Below are positions 1-12,218 of a stretch of DNA of 64,000 nucleotides, one piece after another (position 1 is the first letter of the stretch; the number at the start of each line of letters is the position of its first letter). Made by a program: the position numbers and the translations under genes. Source of the stretch: Gnetum montanum (taxonomy: Eukaryota; Streptophyta; Gnetopsida; Gnetales; Gnetaceae). The stretch lies in the NCBI GenBank assembly GCA_015680685.1, contig MNCI01036636.1, positions 124,001 to 188,000 on the forward strand, in the 5' to 3' direction. The notes under the pieces were generated by a model. The model was not told the origin of the DNA. It saw only the letters and a program-made list of their open reading frames with translations, and did not search any database.

Positions 1-374
1 GGACGACCACTGAAAGGGAGAGAACTACTGTAACAGAAATTGAACCAGGAAAAAGGCGTTGGGTGGATATCACAGCAGAGGAGATCTAGCGTCACCTCAA
101 GCTCAATTTAGATCAAATACCCTTTGAGATGGACGTGGGCCCTTCTCAAGTTAGTTACTTTCTACTCTATTCTTATGCTTATGCTGTATTGTGATTTGCA
201 TGTGTTGCTTTAGCTAATTACTTCACTCCTATGATGTAGGCTCTAGATGAGGGTGCACGACCCGTAGAAGGAGGGAATGGAGAGTCGGTGGAGAGCAACA
301 TAGGGGGAGGAAATTCAAAGGAGAACGATGTAAAAGAAAATGGTGAGGATGATGCAAATAGGAGCAACCGCTGA
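1..374 (+). pseudogene. Unrecognised spliced-looking 3' gene fragment
   Basis: Two pieces join into one reading frame if 150-239 is removed as an intron (GT at 150, AG at 238-239). The first piece encodes a basic stretch containing GKRRWVDITAEEI, then one in-frame TAG, then LDQIPFEMDVGPSQ. The second piece (240-374) encodes a Gly/Asn/Glu-rich tail ending DDANRSNR and a TGA. An AATAAA-like string follows near 460. I do not recognise the family. It lies where the 3' spacer of the family A element would be, so it may be captured host sequence or part of the element's own tail. The splice sites are by eye only, and the 5' end is outside the window. Confidence 0.35.
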
Positions 375-497
375 TCGCATGGGATTTTTTTGAGATTTTT
401 GAAATTTTGAACTATTGTAAGACTTTTGCAAACATTGGCAAGGAGGCTAGAATTTTAAATAAAGGGATGGATTGATTCTCGCGCTAATTGGTACATT

Positions 498-782
498 ATG
501 TATGCGTTGAATGTCATGCTAGGATTTTGCTCTCTTACACTAGTTTTAGGCCATTTCAGGCTTTTGCTAGTTTTGGGTCATTTCGAGCCATTGCGTAAAT
601 GCACATTGCTAGTTTCAAGCTATTTTGGGCCATTCTGTGAATGCACAAGGACGATGCGTAGATGTGCATTGCTAATTTTGGGCCATTTTGGGCTATTGGA
701 TAGATGCACATTAATCTCTTGCACTAGTTTTAGGCCATTTCAGGATTTTGCTAGTTTTGGGCCATTTCGGGTCATTGTGTGA
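498..782. repeat. Degenerate tandem repeat, GCTAGTTTTGGGCCATTT core
   Basis: Variants of CTAGTTTTGGGCCATTTCG followed by a CATTG and a TGCACATT element recur about seven times in 285 bp. A shorter version lies at 62010-62075, also just beyond the protease end of the second family A element, so the repeat belongs to the 3' spacer of family A. The open reading frame across it is a product of the repeat and not a gene. Confidence 0.7.
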
Positions 783-849
783 ACGCACATGAATGGTGTG
801 TGGGCAAGAAACAGTGATGTTACTATGCTAGGCATAGTTTCTTCTTGAC

Positions 850-2040
850 CCAATGCAGGTTGAGTAAAACAAAAGGCTGAGGCATTTTGCCAGAGCCTTC
901 GTCTACATCGTTGCCCTCCACTTGGAAGGGCAACTCACCCCATGCATTTTCATTTTGGGGATCAGCTTGATGAGATAATCCCTCTACTAGATCGTCAATG
1001 TAAGCTGTGATAGGTGCTCCATTCTCAAAAGTTATAACCTCTAAGCCCTATTCCATGCCTACATTATGAATTGCTTACATTGTTACTTCGTCACCATGGA
1101 TCACCACCTCCCTACATGCATAAGGCAGGTGGATCTCCTGGTGTATGGGCAAGGAGACAACCCTAAGCTATGCTAACCATGACCTCCCTAGGATTAGGTT
1201 AAACCTGGGCATTTCCTCGACCATGATGAATGTTGCATTTGTGGGGAACTGGTCCCCTACTATGAAGTCTATGTGGACTGTACCCTTCACCACGACCCAT
1301 GCCCCATTGAATGACCTCAAGAATGACATCATTTTGGGCTTGCTCTGGTTGACCAAGACCAACTTTTCCAAAATAGGAAAGGGGATGATGTTCGTGGTAG
1401 CCCCATTATCAACATCTACCCTTCAGATCCTATGTTGGCCAACCTGAATTATGATGAAAAGGGGGGCTATATTCACCTGATCACTTTCAAAACCTTCCCC
1501 AATGGTTTCATTGCAAAAATTTAGTTGAGACGATTCTGGATCTGTAGGTGTGGAGGGAAGCATGACCAAATAGATCGCTTCCTCTTCCGTTCGCATGTCT
1601 TCATTGACTGGGATCCCTGTCAACATGTGGATTAGAGCCTCGCGGTGTGGGACGAATGTCATGATTAGGTCATAAAAGCTTAGTGTAGTTTTTTTCTACT
1701 TTAGAGCTTGTTTGACCTATGTGAGAGCATCTAAAAGGTCTTGGCCACCCCCTTGTTTAAAGCTTTCCTTCTCTTCTATTCGTCCTAGGAGATGAATTTC
1801 CCAAGGAGGGGCAACTTCAGATCTAAGTTTAGACCCTTTATGATAGGGTAGTGCGAACTATGTGGTCACAGTAGCATTCATCTTTGGTGATGAAAGGGGT
1901 GAATACATAGTTTTAGGGATACCTTGGATGGTACTTCCCTGGATGTCTCACCCATGAAATAAGCTTCTCACCTTTTAGGATAAGAAGGCTATTCAGTTGT
2001 CTTGCATGGAATGGGGTCTACAAAGGAGTCAGATCCCTGA
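850..2040 (-). pseudogene. Family A retrotransposon protease region, decayed
   Basis: Minus-strand remnant of a Ty3/gypsy aspartic protease. The clearest piece (1168-1440) has the active-site segment read as VDVDNGATTN, then SFNGAWVVVKG and the C-terminal MPRFNLILGRSWLA, followed by HQEIHLPYA. This is the retropepsin layout: catalytic Asp near the N-terminus and a LILGRxWL strand near the end. The usual D-S/T-G is D-N-G here and D-D-G in the second copy near 62780, so the change may be partly family-specific. Several in-frame stops and frame changes make it inactive. No reverse transcriptase follows; non-coding spacer begins instead. Confidence 0.8.
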
Positions 2041-4592
2041 TGACAAATGGAGCTAAAAACATTAACAAGCAGGGTACCACAATTTTGCTAATAGGGGACG
2101 TGGAGATGGATGCCCATGGAGGGACTCTTAGGAAAAATGGCTGTTGCAAGCTTTAGTCAACTGTCGATGGTGCTAGTGCACTACGTTGAGGCACACGGAC
2201 CACGAATGGCCATTGGGGTGCGCTTGGATCATTGTCAATACTGATGGCATTGATGACGTAATTAACATTGTTGGACTTAAGCAGATCTGTGTAGACATGC
2301 ATAGATTCATTTTCAGGGTGTACCGGGTTGCTTTCATCCAACACTAGTTTCCCCTAGTCAATCAATCTTTGGATGTTATCCTGCAACGCCAAACAGTAAT
2401 CTATGTTATGACCACACTGTTGGTGATAGTCATAAAACCTGTCTAGCCTGAAACCCGTAGGGACCAAGGGCTCATTGGGTACGACTAAAGAGGGGTTCCT
2501 ACAGAGCTTGCAGTAGCGTTGATGTTTCCTAATTGCTTCTTTCAACATTTACTTGTGTTGGATGTACCCCACTACCAATAGTTGCTTTAGAAGTTCCAAA
2601 GGCTTGAGAGGCAATGGGGTGTACTTTGAGTAATCTTTACCCTCAAAGTTGGGCTTGAGTTATACATATTTCTCAGATGCAGGTATAGTAGGTTACGTTG
2701 CGTGGCCCTGCTTGGGCATGGGGTTGGCTGCAAGTGCACTTAGCTTCTTGACATTCTTATTACCATTTTTAATAGGCTTGGGTTTGGCCTTCGTCGCCAC
2801 AGTGGCAACTATGGCTGTTGGGGCCTTACCCTTGTCCTTCTTTATGAAGGTGTTTTTGTAGGTAATGTAGGCTAGATCTTTGCGTGCCTTAGCCACGTTC
2901 TGTATACTCATAGTTTGAGTGAAAGCCTGACTAAGAGTGCGAGGAGCGAGGTATTACAATTTGAACTTCATGAAGTCGTTCATTATGCCCCTAAAGATGG
3001 CCAACAGGTGGGCCTCCGCGATGGGCTCACGAATTTTGTTAAGGGTTGCACTCCAACACTAAATGAAGTTTTGCACTAGCTCTAGAGGATCTTTCTTCAT
3101 GTTCACCAACTAATCCAGTGTGGTTTCTAGCTTCAAGTTGTACTTGAAGTGTGTCATGAACTAGGTTAGAAGCTCTTCCAAAGTTGAAATAGATGAGTGT
3201 GGTAGCACACGGTACTAATCCAAGTCTTTCCTGGCTAGGGACATGGCGAAGACATGAATAATTGTGTGCGGCCATTGTTGCAATAGAAGGGATTCAGATC
3301 TAAAGGTAACAAGATGTACATTGGGATCTCCCTCCCCATCATACTTCATGAAGTGTGGGAGGGACATCCTTGGGAGTAGTGTCAAAGCACGAATCGCAGG
3401 GATGATGGGGTCATCCTGGTAAAAGTCCATGACTTGTACCATGTCATCCCTAATAGCCTTGAGGCATTTTATTTCCTCAGTAATGGTCTGGATGAGCTGG
3501 AATCCTTGGTCTAGACCCTGTGGCATTTTGGACAGTTGGGGAACTGCAAAGGGGTATCATTGGGATGAGGCCCGCGAGTGGTGCTGCTTGCATTGTTCAC
3601 CACCGGGGAAGTGGTGTTGTTAGGGTTGCAACCGTGGGTTGGGCTACTAGATGGACCACTTGTGTCATAGACAACATAGACCATAGCCCCATGTTGGGTT
3701 GTATCATTTGCGAGGCTTGGTGGGTCTAAGGGCAAACATAATAAAACATCTATGATAGTTTTGGAATAGGCGAAGAAGCAAATGGGGCCCACCATGTGGA
3801 TAGGCTTGGGCCCTACCACGGTGGGTGTAACAGACATGAGAGTATGAATGGAAATAGAAGTTACGTATAATTTTGAAGTAGGTACAGTTTGAACATGTGG
3901 CAGGGTAGCTGTGATTGGTGTATGATGTGCTACGAGAATGGACTGCTAAACAGTTTGGAAAGGAACAGTCGCTGCGAACGAAATAGGTGAAACAAGCGAG
4001 AAACGGCGTTGAAACACCGTGAGGTTGACATGGCTACCCATAGCAGTTATAATCATGGGTTGTAGAAGCATAGGCATGATTACAAATAGAGTAGTGATAG
4101 ACAACAGATTGGCCCAGAAGGACTGGGTAGGAGGGACCATGACAGGGTTAGCCGAACCTCCCCCGTTAGACTGAGAATCAAGCTCCTCTTGTCCATCCTA
4201 GAAGACGTCCTCATGGTTGGATGATATGTCTTGTTGCTCCCTAAGCCTAGCCAATTGGATTAGCTGGTCTAGAAGCCATTGCTTCATTTGTGTCAAAGGT
4301 ATGGAAGTGCTAGGAGTGGGAACGAATTCCTTCCCGGTGCAGTAAGTGAAGTCAAAGCTACATTTATCTTCAAGTTTGTGTACATCCAAAGGCATATTTT
4401 CTTGCACCTTTGCATAGAGGAAGTTGTAATGCTCATGTTGCTGGGCCAAGCCCTTAGGTCCCAGATCTTGTATCCTAAGGAATCAACGTGTTTCCAGCAT
4501 CAGGTTCAACAGTTGTTTGGCACCAGTAGTACCTTGAACCATGATGGGAACTTCAATGTTGAAGGCATTAGCAGTAGTAGTTGTGGAATTCA
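2040..4592 (-). pseudogene. Family A retrotransposon gag, decayed
   Basis: The gag starts near 4592 (MNSTTTTANAFNIEVP). A single frame then runs from 3526 to about 2040 through several stops. In order: YDGEGDPNVHLVTF and LLLQQWPHTIIHVF of the capsid-like gag domain (3200-3380), a lysine-rich segment (2693-2911), and a zinc-finger-like YDYHQQCGHNIDYC motif followed by LQDNIQRLID (2354-2440). The Cys/His spacing resembles the CxYHxxxGHxxxxC finger common in plant Tat-type gag proteins. The N-terminal third has indels. The matching part of the second copy is at 63565-64000. It would have coated element RNA in virus-like particles. It is non-functional now. Confidence 0.8.
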
Positions 4593-5019
4593 TTGTTACT
4601 GAGCTAGGTAGTCTTGCAAATGAAATAAAGAAAAGAAATTGGAAAGCTATATAGTTTTGCGAATGGGAAAAACACAGGAATTGAAAAGCAATGAAAAAGT
4701 CTTTATGTCTTGTCGGGCTCCTGAGGAACCATTGAAGCGACCAATTGTACCACACGATGCGTAAAAAACTGTAGAAGGGTATCACGTTTATGCTAGTGCG
4801 TGATAGGATACAAAGCACATACAAGACTACCATAAGACAAGCAAGTTAACTAGCGATCAAAGGCTTTGCATCCTGTAGGGTTTTCAAGGAACCGTTGAAG
4901 CGACCGATCTACACCGCACAACATGTAAACAACCACAGATGGGTGTCAAGTTTATGCTAATGCATATTAGGGTGCAGAAGGCTCACAAGACTATAGTGAC
5001 ATGCAGAAAGGGCACTAAA

Positions 5020-5045
5020 AGGCCCTCCTTCTAGTGCTAGAAAAT
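5020..5045 (-). other. Candidate primer-binding site of family A
   Basis: Immediately inside the 5' LTR, the minus strand reads TAGCACTAGAAGGAGGGCC. Element C has the related TGGTGCTAGAAGGAGGGC at the same place (about 34918-34937). Conservation between two otherwise different families supports a tRNA-primer role. I could not assign the tRNA. Confidence 0.55.
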
Positions 5046-5703
5046 TGTACTGACCAAAAATGTCAATGGCTGGAAAACACCTAGGGGTCGACGGTTGCAG
5101 GTAGCCTCAGCCCCATATCCATGGGAGAGCCATGCTGGATGCAATGGATACGGGGTGCCTCGAATGGTCTGGTCGATCAAACAGGGACTTAGTCGATGTC
5201 TATATAACCTTTTGCAACGTGCGATTTTAAAATGAGGCTGATAACATGAAGTAATGCTTAAATGTAAAGGAGATAGAAAATCGTGTAAAATGTAGTAATA
5301 AGTAGGAAGCAAAGTAAAATGTAGTTGGAAAAATGCACCACTTCGGAGCTACAACTTTTCTCTGTCAAAGTGGATACAATCGGTTGCATAGCACTAGGGA
5401 GTATAGAAATTCTGAGAGTAACCAAGACATGTAAAGCAAGAAAGCTGTGCGCTTGAGTGCGGTCTCAGGGGCTATCAATGCAGAGTGCTACCAAGGTGGT
5501 AGAACAGGCAAAAACCAAACGCCAGCAAAGAGTGCTAATTATTTGCAATATCAAATAGAAAGCTTACAATGCTCAAGGTTACAGTGCCAGAATGCCAAAT
5601 GGTCTAGAAGTTAGCCAAAGTGCTAGAAAAGTCCCCCAAAAAAATTACTCTAGCCAGCCAGAAGTCCAAAATTCAAAAGTCCTTCAAACCTTGCTCGCTG
5701 GGG

Positions 5704-5711
5704 TATTTATA
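5704..5711 (-). promoter_or_regulatory. TATA box in family A LTR
   Basis: TATAAATA on the minus strand in a GGTCCTATAAATACCCC context. The second family A LTR has the same string at 59349-59356, again about 550-660 bp from the LTR 3' end. This fits the U3/R boundary of the element. Confidence 0.6.
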
Positions 5712-5929
5712 GGACCAAGGGCATGTGAAAGGGGTGATTTGGATGACATGTGCCTTGGGCCCACGTTGACTTGTCTACGCTGCACGTGCCTATATGACCA
5801 TTGGACATACATGACCATTGTAACTATAAGCTTGCCACACCATAATTACACTGTCAGCGTCTAGAGACGTGTGCCAATGGTGCAATTAGGTGAAGTGCAC
5901 TGATGTCGCACAACCACCCGTCATGCTTT

Positions 5930-6390
5930 GCTTTGCTTCATAGGGTAGCATGTTCAGCATAGCATAGCATCTTGTCATGCGTTTCGCTACATATGTATTA
6001 CATAGTTGCTACACTATGCTACACTATGTAGCGTAGCGGTTGACCTTAGTCGCAAAAAATTTGCTGATCTACGATCTTTGCCTTCTACACTGCGAAACTT
6101 GCGAACTTGCTGATCCTGCCCTTTGAGTTGCCTTCTATCACTTTTCTAGAATTGCTATGCCTCACTGTGTCATGTAGCTCAGCATAGTGTAGTAGCAGAC
6201 ATGGTCTACCATTTTCTGATGGAAGAGACATTGTCGAAGGACTTGAAGTCGGGTGAGGTGACCGATTGGCTAGCTTTGGCTATGCTGTGCTACTCCGTGT
6301 AGCATAGCGTAGCACTTCATTCTTCAATTGTTTTCTAAAGCTTTCTATGCTACATAGCAAGGTGTAGCGTAGCATAGTGAACTTCATGAC
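5930..6390. repeat. TAGCATAGC/TAGCGTAGC-rich array in U3
   Basis: Short overlapping strings such as GCATAGCATAGCATC, CTACACTATGCTACAC and GTAGCATAGCGTAGC recur throughout. The second family A LTR has a looser version (GTAGCATGTCTTAGCATG, 59720-60000). Repeats in U3 upstream of a TATA box often act as enhancer-like elements in LTRs, but that role here is inference. Confidence 0.6.
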
Positions 6391-6520
6391 TTAGAAAACT
6401 TGCCGAATTGGACAATCTGAAAATCAAACCATCAATCTCTTCCTAAATAATTTCCTTGATGTTGTGCAAATTACAAAGGCCTGGTGAAGCAAGCATTCCT
6501 TTGAATTTTGGGATGTTTCA

Positions 6521-6993
6521 TTACTAATGAACATGAAAAAGTAAAGTACTCAAAAATGTAAAGGGCTAACCTAAAGTAAGCATGAAAATTAAACTAAGTA
6601 AAGAAAATGACTAAGTAGAAATTAAAGAACTAAGAACTAAGTATAATGCTAGAATGGTGGCAAAAAATCTCAATCTTTATTTGCATTCATGACCTGTTCC
6701 TAAGTACAATTCCCTCAAATAAATATTTTTTACAACTATTCAACACAACATTATGGGAACGCACTCTATTGCTAAGTGTAAACTACGAAAACAAAGTGCA
6801 AGAGTTTTCCTAAAACTATCATGAAATTTCATTCATTCAATGTGACCAAGTGTTGGTCTTTATATAGGGATGAATAGGATCCACTACATTGCATCGAGAA
6901 TGATGTATGCAAGGCTACAATGTCATGGATATGATATCAATGATGCGATATTGTAGATATGATATCATAGCTCATTCAAAATAGGTTTTATCA
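6521..6993 (-). mobile_element. Family E LTR fragment (LTR start)
   Basis: Matches 51483-51953, the first half of the minus-strand family E LTR, which starts TGATAAAACCTATT at 6993. The rest of this LTR would lie left of the family A element that interrupts it at 6520/6521. Because the flank (6994-7052) is also shared with copy 2, the LTR was in place before the segment was duplicated. Confidence 0.85.
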
Positions 6994-7051
6994 ACTATTG
7001 TTATTGGTGATTTATGTTTATGCCTCTTGCATTTGTCCCAGATTTGAGGAA

Positions 7052-9299
7052 TTCAAGTTATTAAACCATGTTAAGTATATAAGCTCATTCCAAAATGATT
7101 GGGTACTTGGAAAACTAGAAATGCAATGATTAATGGTTTTTGGTTGACCCCACAATGCACATGTGCTATTACTAATCAATCCTTTGGAATAAAAGCACGT
7201 TCATAGGTAGTCTTCCATCTAAGCATTTTGACATAAAAACTTTGTATTTAGCAATTATAACATCATGCCACCATGACTCTTTTATCAAGTCATTGATGCC
7301 TAGTGTTAGGCTTATATAGGCCTCACTCAACTTATATTGAATAGATTAACCCTATTACATTACTTGATATTGAACTCTAATATTTAGTTGGAACCAAGAT
7401 CTTAATTTTTCAAAGCTTCTCCATGTTGAATTGGCTCTACCAATGGTAGGAACATTGTAAAACTAAATATTATTATAAAGATATTTGGCCCTCATTACTT
7501 GAACCATGGTTTTTTGCCTATATAGAGTTTCCAAATTAGATTTCCAAGTAACGCTAAATTTATGTGATATAAATGTGTAATACCCCAACATCCTTCTTGG
7601 ATGGGATGACAAAGATGATCCAAATTAATTGAGTAAAAACTATGTTCTTTAGCATGAGTCCAAAGAAAACATTTTTTGAGCTTTTAAAGAGATGTATATT
7701 AGTTGTGAGGATGAGTGCTCCTCCATGTTGTTTCATCCCCTACCTTTTCTTTCCAATTTTCTTAGTTTGGTTGTGTATTATGTGTTTCTATTTCCTTAGT
7801 TTTCTTTTCTATAGTTAGGATGATTTTTGTGTGCTCATATTCTCTCATTGGAACGCCAAATCATTTTATTTTTTTTCTTTCCTTGAGTATGTTTGATGTT
7901 TTGGTTTGTCATGTTTCTTGGAAAACCATTTAATGTGCTTTATGAATGCTCATTGTAAGAGCCAAATGGTGGATGGATGAATTTATAGATGTAATAATGT
8001 TGCAAGACTATGAAATGGCTCCAATATGGAGTCTTAGTTAATGGAACGAATACATGAAACAAGCTCATTCACCTCTTTTTTTTTACTCTCATCAACTAGA
8101 CATATATTTAGGGAGGTGTTGGATCTTCCCTTATAAGTGGGGAAGCTATTGTTACCAAACTTATAGAAGGTTTGGTTGGCCTATACTTTAAGGTGTCAAC
8201 TTCAGAATTTTGGATGGGATGCCTACTACTTAGGAAAGGGGTGTACCAAGGGTTCTTATGCCCATTAGGATAGGTCTTGATCAATAGTGTTGACATGTTT
8301 TCTTGTTTGCTTTGCCCCAACTATATTTCTAGAATCTTAGAAAGGATTAGAAGATATACATAGCTAACATAATTACATAACAAATTTTGAAGGGTGGAGA
8401 AATATCTAAAAATTAGAGTTTGCATCTTCAAGAATAAAGGAAATGTGCAAATTTGGACAAATTATAGAAGGATTAAGCTTGCAAGTCATATTATAAAGCT
8501 TTGGAAAAGATTCATACAGTAGCTTGTCAAATTTAAATTAATAGCATTAAAAACGCTATTTAGATTTATGGTAAGGAACCATAAAAAACCAACTTGTTCA
8601 CTCAACCATAGCAGTTTGTTCCCCTATATGCTCATAAGCATCATAAACAAAATATTAATAGCATAGAGAAAGGAATAAAATAATATACCAAGTTAATATT
8701 GAAGAATAGAAAAAGGAATCAAATAATGTTAATCATGAGATAAAACATGTTTTAATGATAATAAGGAATGTTAAAGAAAATACTATTCATGGAGTTAAAT
8801 TTTTTATAAATCCTAATCATAAGTGTATCATTTGAGACATTTTTCATCATTACATATTTTAAGCGTATTTTACCTTAAAATTATAATTAGGGGCATTTTA
8901 AAAAAACTTGAAATTTTTTAAACATGTAAAGTTAAGGTTAATGAATTTGTAATAGCATAATTTACATGTTTTCTAAGTAACAACCTAATTTATGTTTTTA
9001 AAATTATAGCAAGCAGGTATGTAAAAAATCAAATGATACACTATCATGTAAGATAACTAGAGGTGCTTCTTTTTACCTCAATTGTGCATAGCTTAAAATG
9101 ATTACATATTGCATTACATTTTAAGAATTTCAAATCTACATTTTTAAAAACATGTTAAAATATTTTGTAAATGTAGTTATTCAATTAAATGCACACTATA
9201 TTTTTTCAATATAATTATTCAATTTCATATAGTTCTTTAGTTTAACCTATTACATAATTAATTAAATTATACAAGATGTGTTTTAACATTTTTAGTTAA
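7052..9299. other. Block present only in duplication copy 1; no gene seen
   Basis: About 2.25 kb of AT-rich DNA absent from copy 2, where the flanks join directly as GAGGAATAACC (near 52010). No target-site duplication or terminal repeat is visible. The join shows only one to three shared bases, so deletion from copy 2 is more likely than insertion into copy 1. No coding frame with recognisable similarity was found; the short frames here look like chance. Confidence 0.6.
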
Positions 9300-10741
9300 A
9301 TAACCAAATGTTTAGAAATAAAGCATTTAATTTAATAACTATGTTACAAGTATTTTTTAATATAGTTATATTAAGTTTAAGTATATTGAAAAAGCATTAG
9401 ATGATATTTTGACTTTAAAATATTTTTGAAATTCCAAGTTGGGTGGAACCTATCCCCTAAGACCACAAGTTAGTTTTTACACGATATCTCCTTTGAATAT
9501 TCAGAAATTATTTATTATTTATTATCATTTGAAATGATTGGAATGTGCTTATTTCTCATATTGAAGTTCAAAAGACAGTAGTCCCAATGATTTTGGTGGC
9601 TAATAGTGAGGTGGTTTTTTCTCAATTTGAAATGTGGGTTCCACTCTAGTATAATTATTGAGTTGGAAGATGTTCTTGAGCTAGATAATGAGTGTTGCTT
9701 TAGGTTGGGCATAGCATGGGAGATGTTGGTATAAGCTAGCTGTAGCTACTCAAAGAAGTTAGGGTTTCACATAATGAAGCTACTCAATTATTTTCTGAGC
9801 TATTAAGTACCTAATTTGTTTTAATTTAGAATAAAAAACTAACCTTAATAATTTGAAAAAGGAAATGTTTGGAAAATCATCAACCAACCCTCTAAAGATC
9901 AAGCAAGACTAGCATTAACAATAAAATAAGGTGCTACCTTAATTAAAAGACTCTTGATTTAAAAACTCCAAAGCTAAAAACTGAAGCACAATGACCATTG
10001 GTCCACCAACTCTACAAGACCATGTAGATGAGCATTGAAGTAGGAAGATGATGAAAAATGTTCAAATCTTTGATATTTCTACTGAATAGCATTGATGCTT
10101 TAACGTATAGATGCTTTCTTTGTTATTAAATTCTAAGAAAATGGTTAAAGTGCTCCAATTATCCCTATGCTACTAAGTACTTTTCTGTTATTCAGAAAAA
10201 AAAACTTCAATTTATTACTAAATTTTAGTGCAATGGTTCAAGATGCTATTAACCAGCAATTTTTCTTTTTATTTAGAAAGAAACCTCGACAAATTTAATA
10301 ATTCCAAAAAGGAAATACTTAACATACAAAACAATGGTGTCCATGAAACAGGGAAGCAGATTTTGGGTTCTCAATTTTACCAAATAAAACGCTGAAACTG
10401 AAATGGGTAGTTGAATTTTGCTTGACGGTGGTAGCAACATATGCTGCTTGACGGTGGTGGTCAAAGAATTATTTTAAAGTATGGAGGTTCTATACATTGA
10501 AGATATTCTATGAAACAAGCTGTGCTAAAAAATTTAATCCTTCTCATCCGTGTCCCTGAAACAGTCATTTCCATTATTACTTTACAGGACATTCATGAAA
10601 TTGGATACTGTGTCTGCAATATAAAACCATAAGCCCAGCTGTTCCTTCTGCCATAAACCTTGTCACCATCTTCCTTTTGTATAAAAAATTGACCGACTTA
10701 TGATCAATTTGTGGTGTGGTGTGTTTACCAGGAATCAAGGT
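9300..10741. other. Non-coding DNA downstream of NPF copy 1
   Basis: Low-complexity AT-rich sequence colinear with 52010-53591 of copy 2. It includes poly-A/T tracts near 10195 and 10265. It lies 3' of the minus-strand NPF exon. No gene, repeat family or RNA gene was recognised. Confidence 0.6.
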
Positions 10742-11605
10742 TCAGGTGCTTCCTCGTAGGCGCTCTCGACTAAAAGACTTATATTCGTATTTCCTTGCCA
10801 AAAGTTGATAAATGAGAAGATTCAAGGCACTCAAAACAGCCAAGAAGCAGTAAAAATAATTCAAATGCACATTATTCAAATTATCTGAGATCCAGCAACT
10901 GCTTTTTTGGTTATGGCAGCTTAATTTTTCAACTAGAGAAATAATCACCCCACTCAGAATGCTGCCAATGCCCAGCACACTCAAAGAGATGGCAATTCCC
11001 AGGCTCTTAATCTTGTCCGGCAGAAGAATTCGTGCATCCCCACTATTGTAAAAACATCTGCTATTCCAAAAAACACATACTGTGGAAGAAGAAGATATAC
11101 ACTCAAGGGGATGACTGCATTAGGCATATCAGTAAGGTGGTGTTGCTGTGTTGTTTGGATTCTCTCCATCTCAACGAATGCAGAAACTACCATTGAAATC
11201 GCAGATATGAACATGCCCATCCCAATCCTTTGCAACATAGTTAAGCCTCTTTCCAATCCTGCTGTTATTCTCCTGGGTACTGGAACGAAGATCTTGTTAT
11301 AAACTGGTATAAGACTTAGAACTTAAAAGAAAATGAAGCACTGTAACCTAGCTAGCAGGATGGATTTCAAAGGAGGATCCAATTTTCCTGTCCATGGTGC
11401 TTCCCTGCTTTGTAAAGAGTGTGGCTGATTGAGTGTGGCTGATTGGGAAAATACAACCCCAAATGTCGGACATGATGCCTATATTGGGAAAAGACACAGC
11501 GCTGCTTTCACTTCCTCCACTTGCTCTAATGTGCACAGCCTCCAAGTGAAGCCTGATGTGCATTCATTGTCCAGCTTATCTGGGATTGTTGCCTTCAGCC
11601 AAAAT
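10742..11605 (-). pseudogene. NPF (NRT1/PTR) transporter pseudogene, last exon only
   Basis: Minus-strand remnant of a proton-coupled nitrate/peptide transporter (NPF, major facilitator superfamily). Only the fourth exon remains, from the acceptor AG at 11607-11606 to a TGA at 10742. Readable parts: LKATIPDKLDNECTSG-like start, QVEEVKA, the substrate-domain helices around VFLLLPQYVFFGIADVFT, and the final membrane segment ending LLIYQLLARK. Three lesions are clear. A 14-bp tandem duplication (11417-11430 repeated at 11431-11444) shifts the frame. An 11-bp loss near 11022 removes the conserved FYDEMPNKIKSLG block. Small indels alter the C-terminus. Exons 1-3 and the promoter are deleted at 11746. 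The better-preserved copy is at 53592-56300. It is certainly non-functional. Confidence 0.93.
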
Positions 11606-12218
11606 CTGGAAATAAAAGCAACTAAGAAATGTCAGGATATGCATTCTTCCTCAAATTATGCATACATTTATCATATTATGATACAGAGCTTTAATGCTCA
11701 TCCTCCAAGCAGGTATTAGGGTGGAAGGTCGGTGAATGAGCAAAAGTACTCATAAGAATCAAATGATGTAGAAATAGATTCCATATACTTAATAGAACTA
11801 ACAAGCATAACAATTTATTGCTCAACTCTTTGAAAAATCAATAGAAGATTAAATATCTTGACAAAAGCTATAACTTTAGAATATTCTTTAGATTTAACAT
11901 CAAAACCTGGAGTCCACTTACAAATGATCAACATTGCATTTTTATGTATAAATGATATGATAACTAGGATACTTTACATCATTGAAGCATTACTTATCTC
12001 AACAAGTATTAACATTGCATTTCATCATCCTCAAACTAACAACTACAAGACTACCACTGCTACAATAAGCATCAACACTTGGCAATGTAGTTTAAGGAAG
12101 TAGTTTATTAATTGCACACTTTTTTTATAATGATTTTTAAGAAGCCACCTATCTTTAGGCATGGGTAACTATTGCCACATTTTAACCATTTGATGGAGTA
12201 GACTTATCTCAGAAATAT
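11606..12218. other. Intron remnant joined to upstream DNA by deletion
   Basis: 11606-11745 matches the 5' end of intron 3 of the copy 2 gene (54447-54588). From 11746 on, the sequence instead matches 57938 onward. The two copy 2 ends share AAAAGT at the join, so about 3.35 kb was lost here with microhomology. No other feature was seen. Confidence 0.8.

Larger units (their letters stand above)
5046..6520 (-). mobile_element. 5' LTR of family A element (1475 bp)
   Basis: On the minus strand it begins TGAAACATCCCAAAATTC (at 6520) and ends TTGGTCAGTACA (at 5046). The LTR of the second copy (58811-60283, 1473 bp) begins TGAAACATCAC and ends TTAGGTTAGTACA, so both have TG...CA ends and nearly equal length. 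A TATA box (TATAAATA on the minus strand) lies at 5704-5711. It has inserted into an older LTR that resumes at 6521. Confidence 0.85.

Noticed and set aside
498-782. 94-codon open frame as a gene
   Set aside because: It is a translation of a degenerate tandem repeat, with Gly-His-Phe motifs repeating at the DNA period.
2649-2861. 70-codon plus-strand frame with membrane-like text
   Set aside because: Antisense shadow of the lysine-rich gag segment on the minus strand.
7052-9299. A transposon insertion into duplication copy 1
   Set aside because: No terminal repeats or target-site duplication; deletion from copy 2 is simpler.
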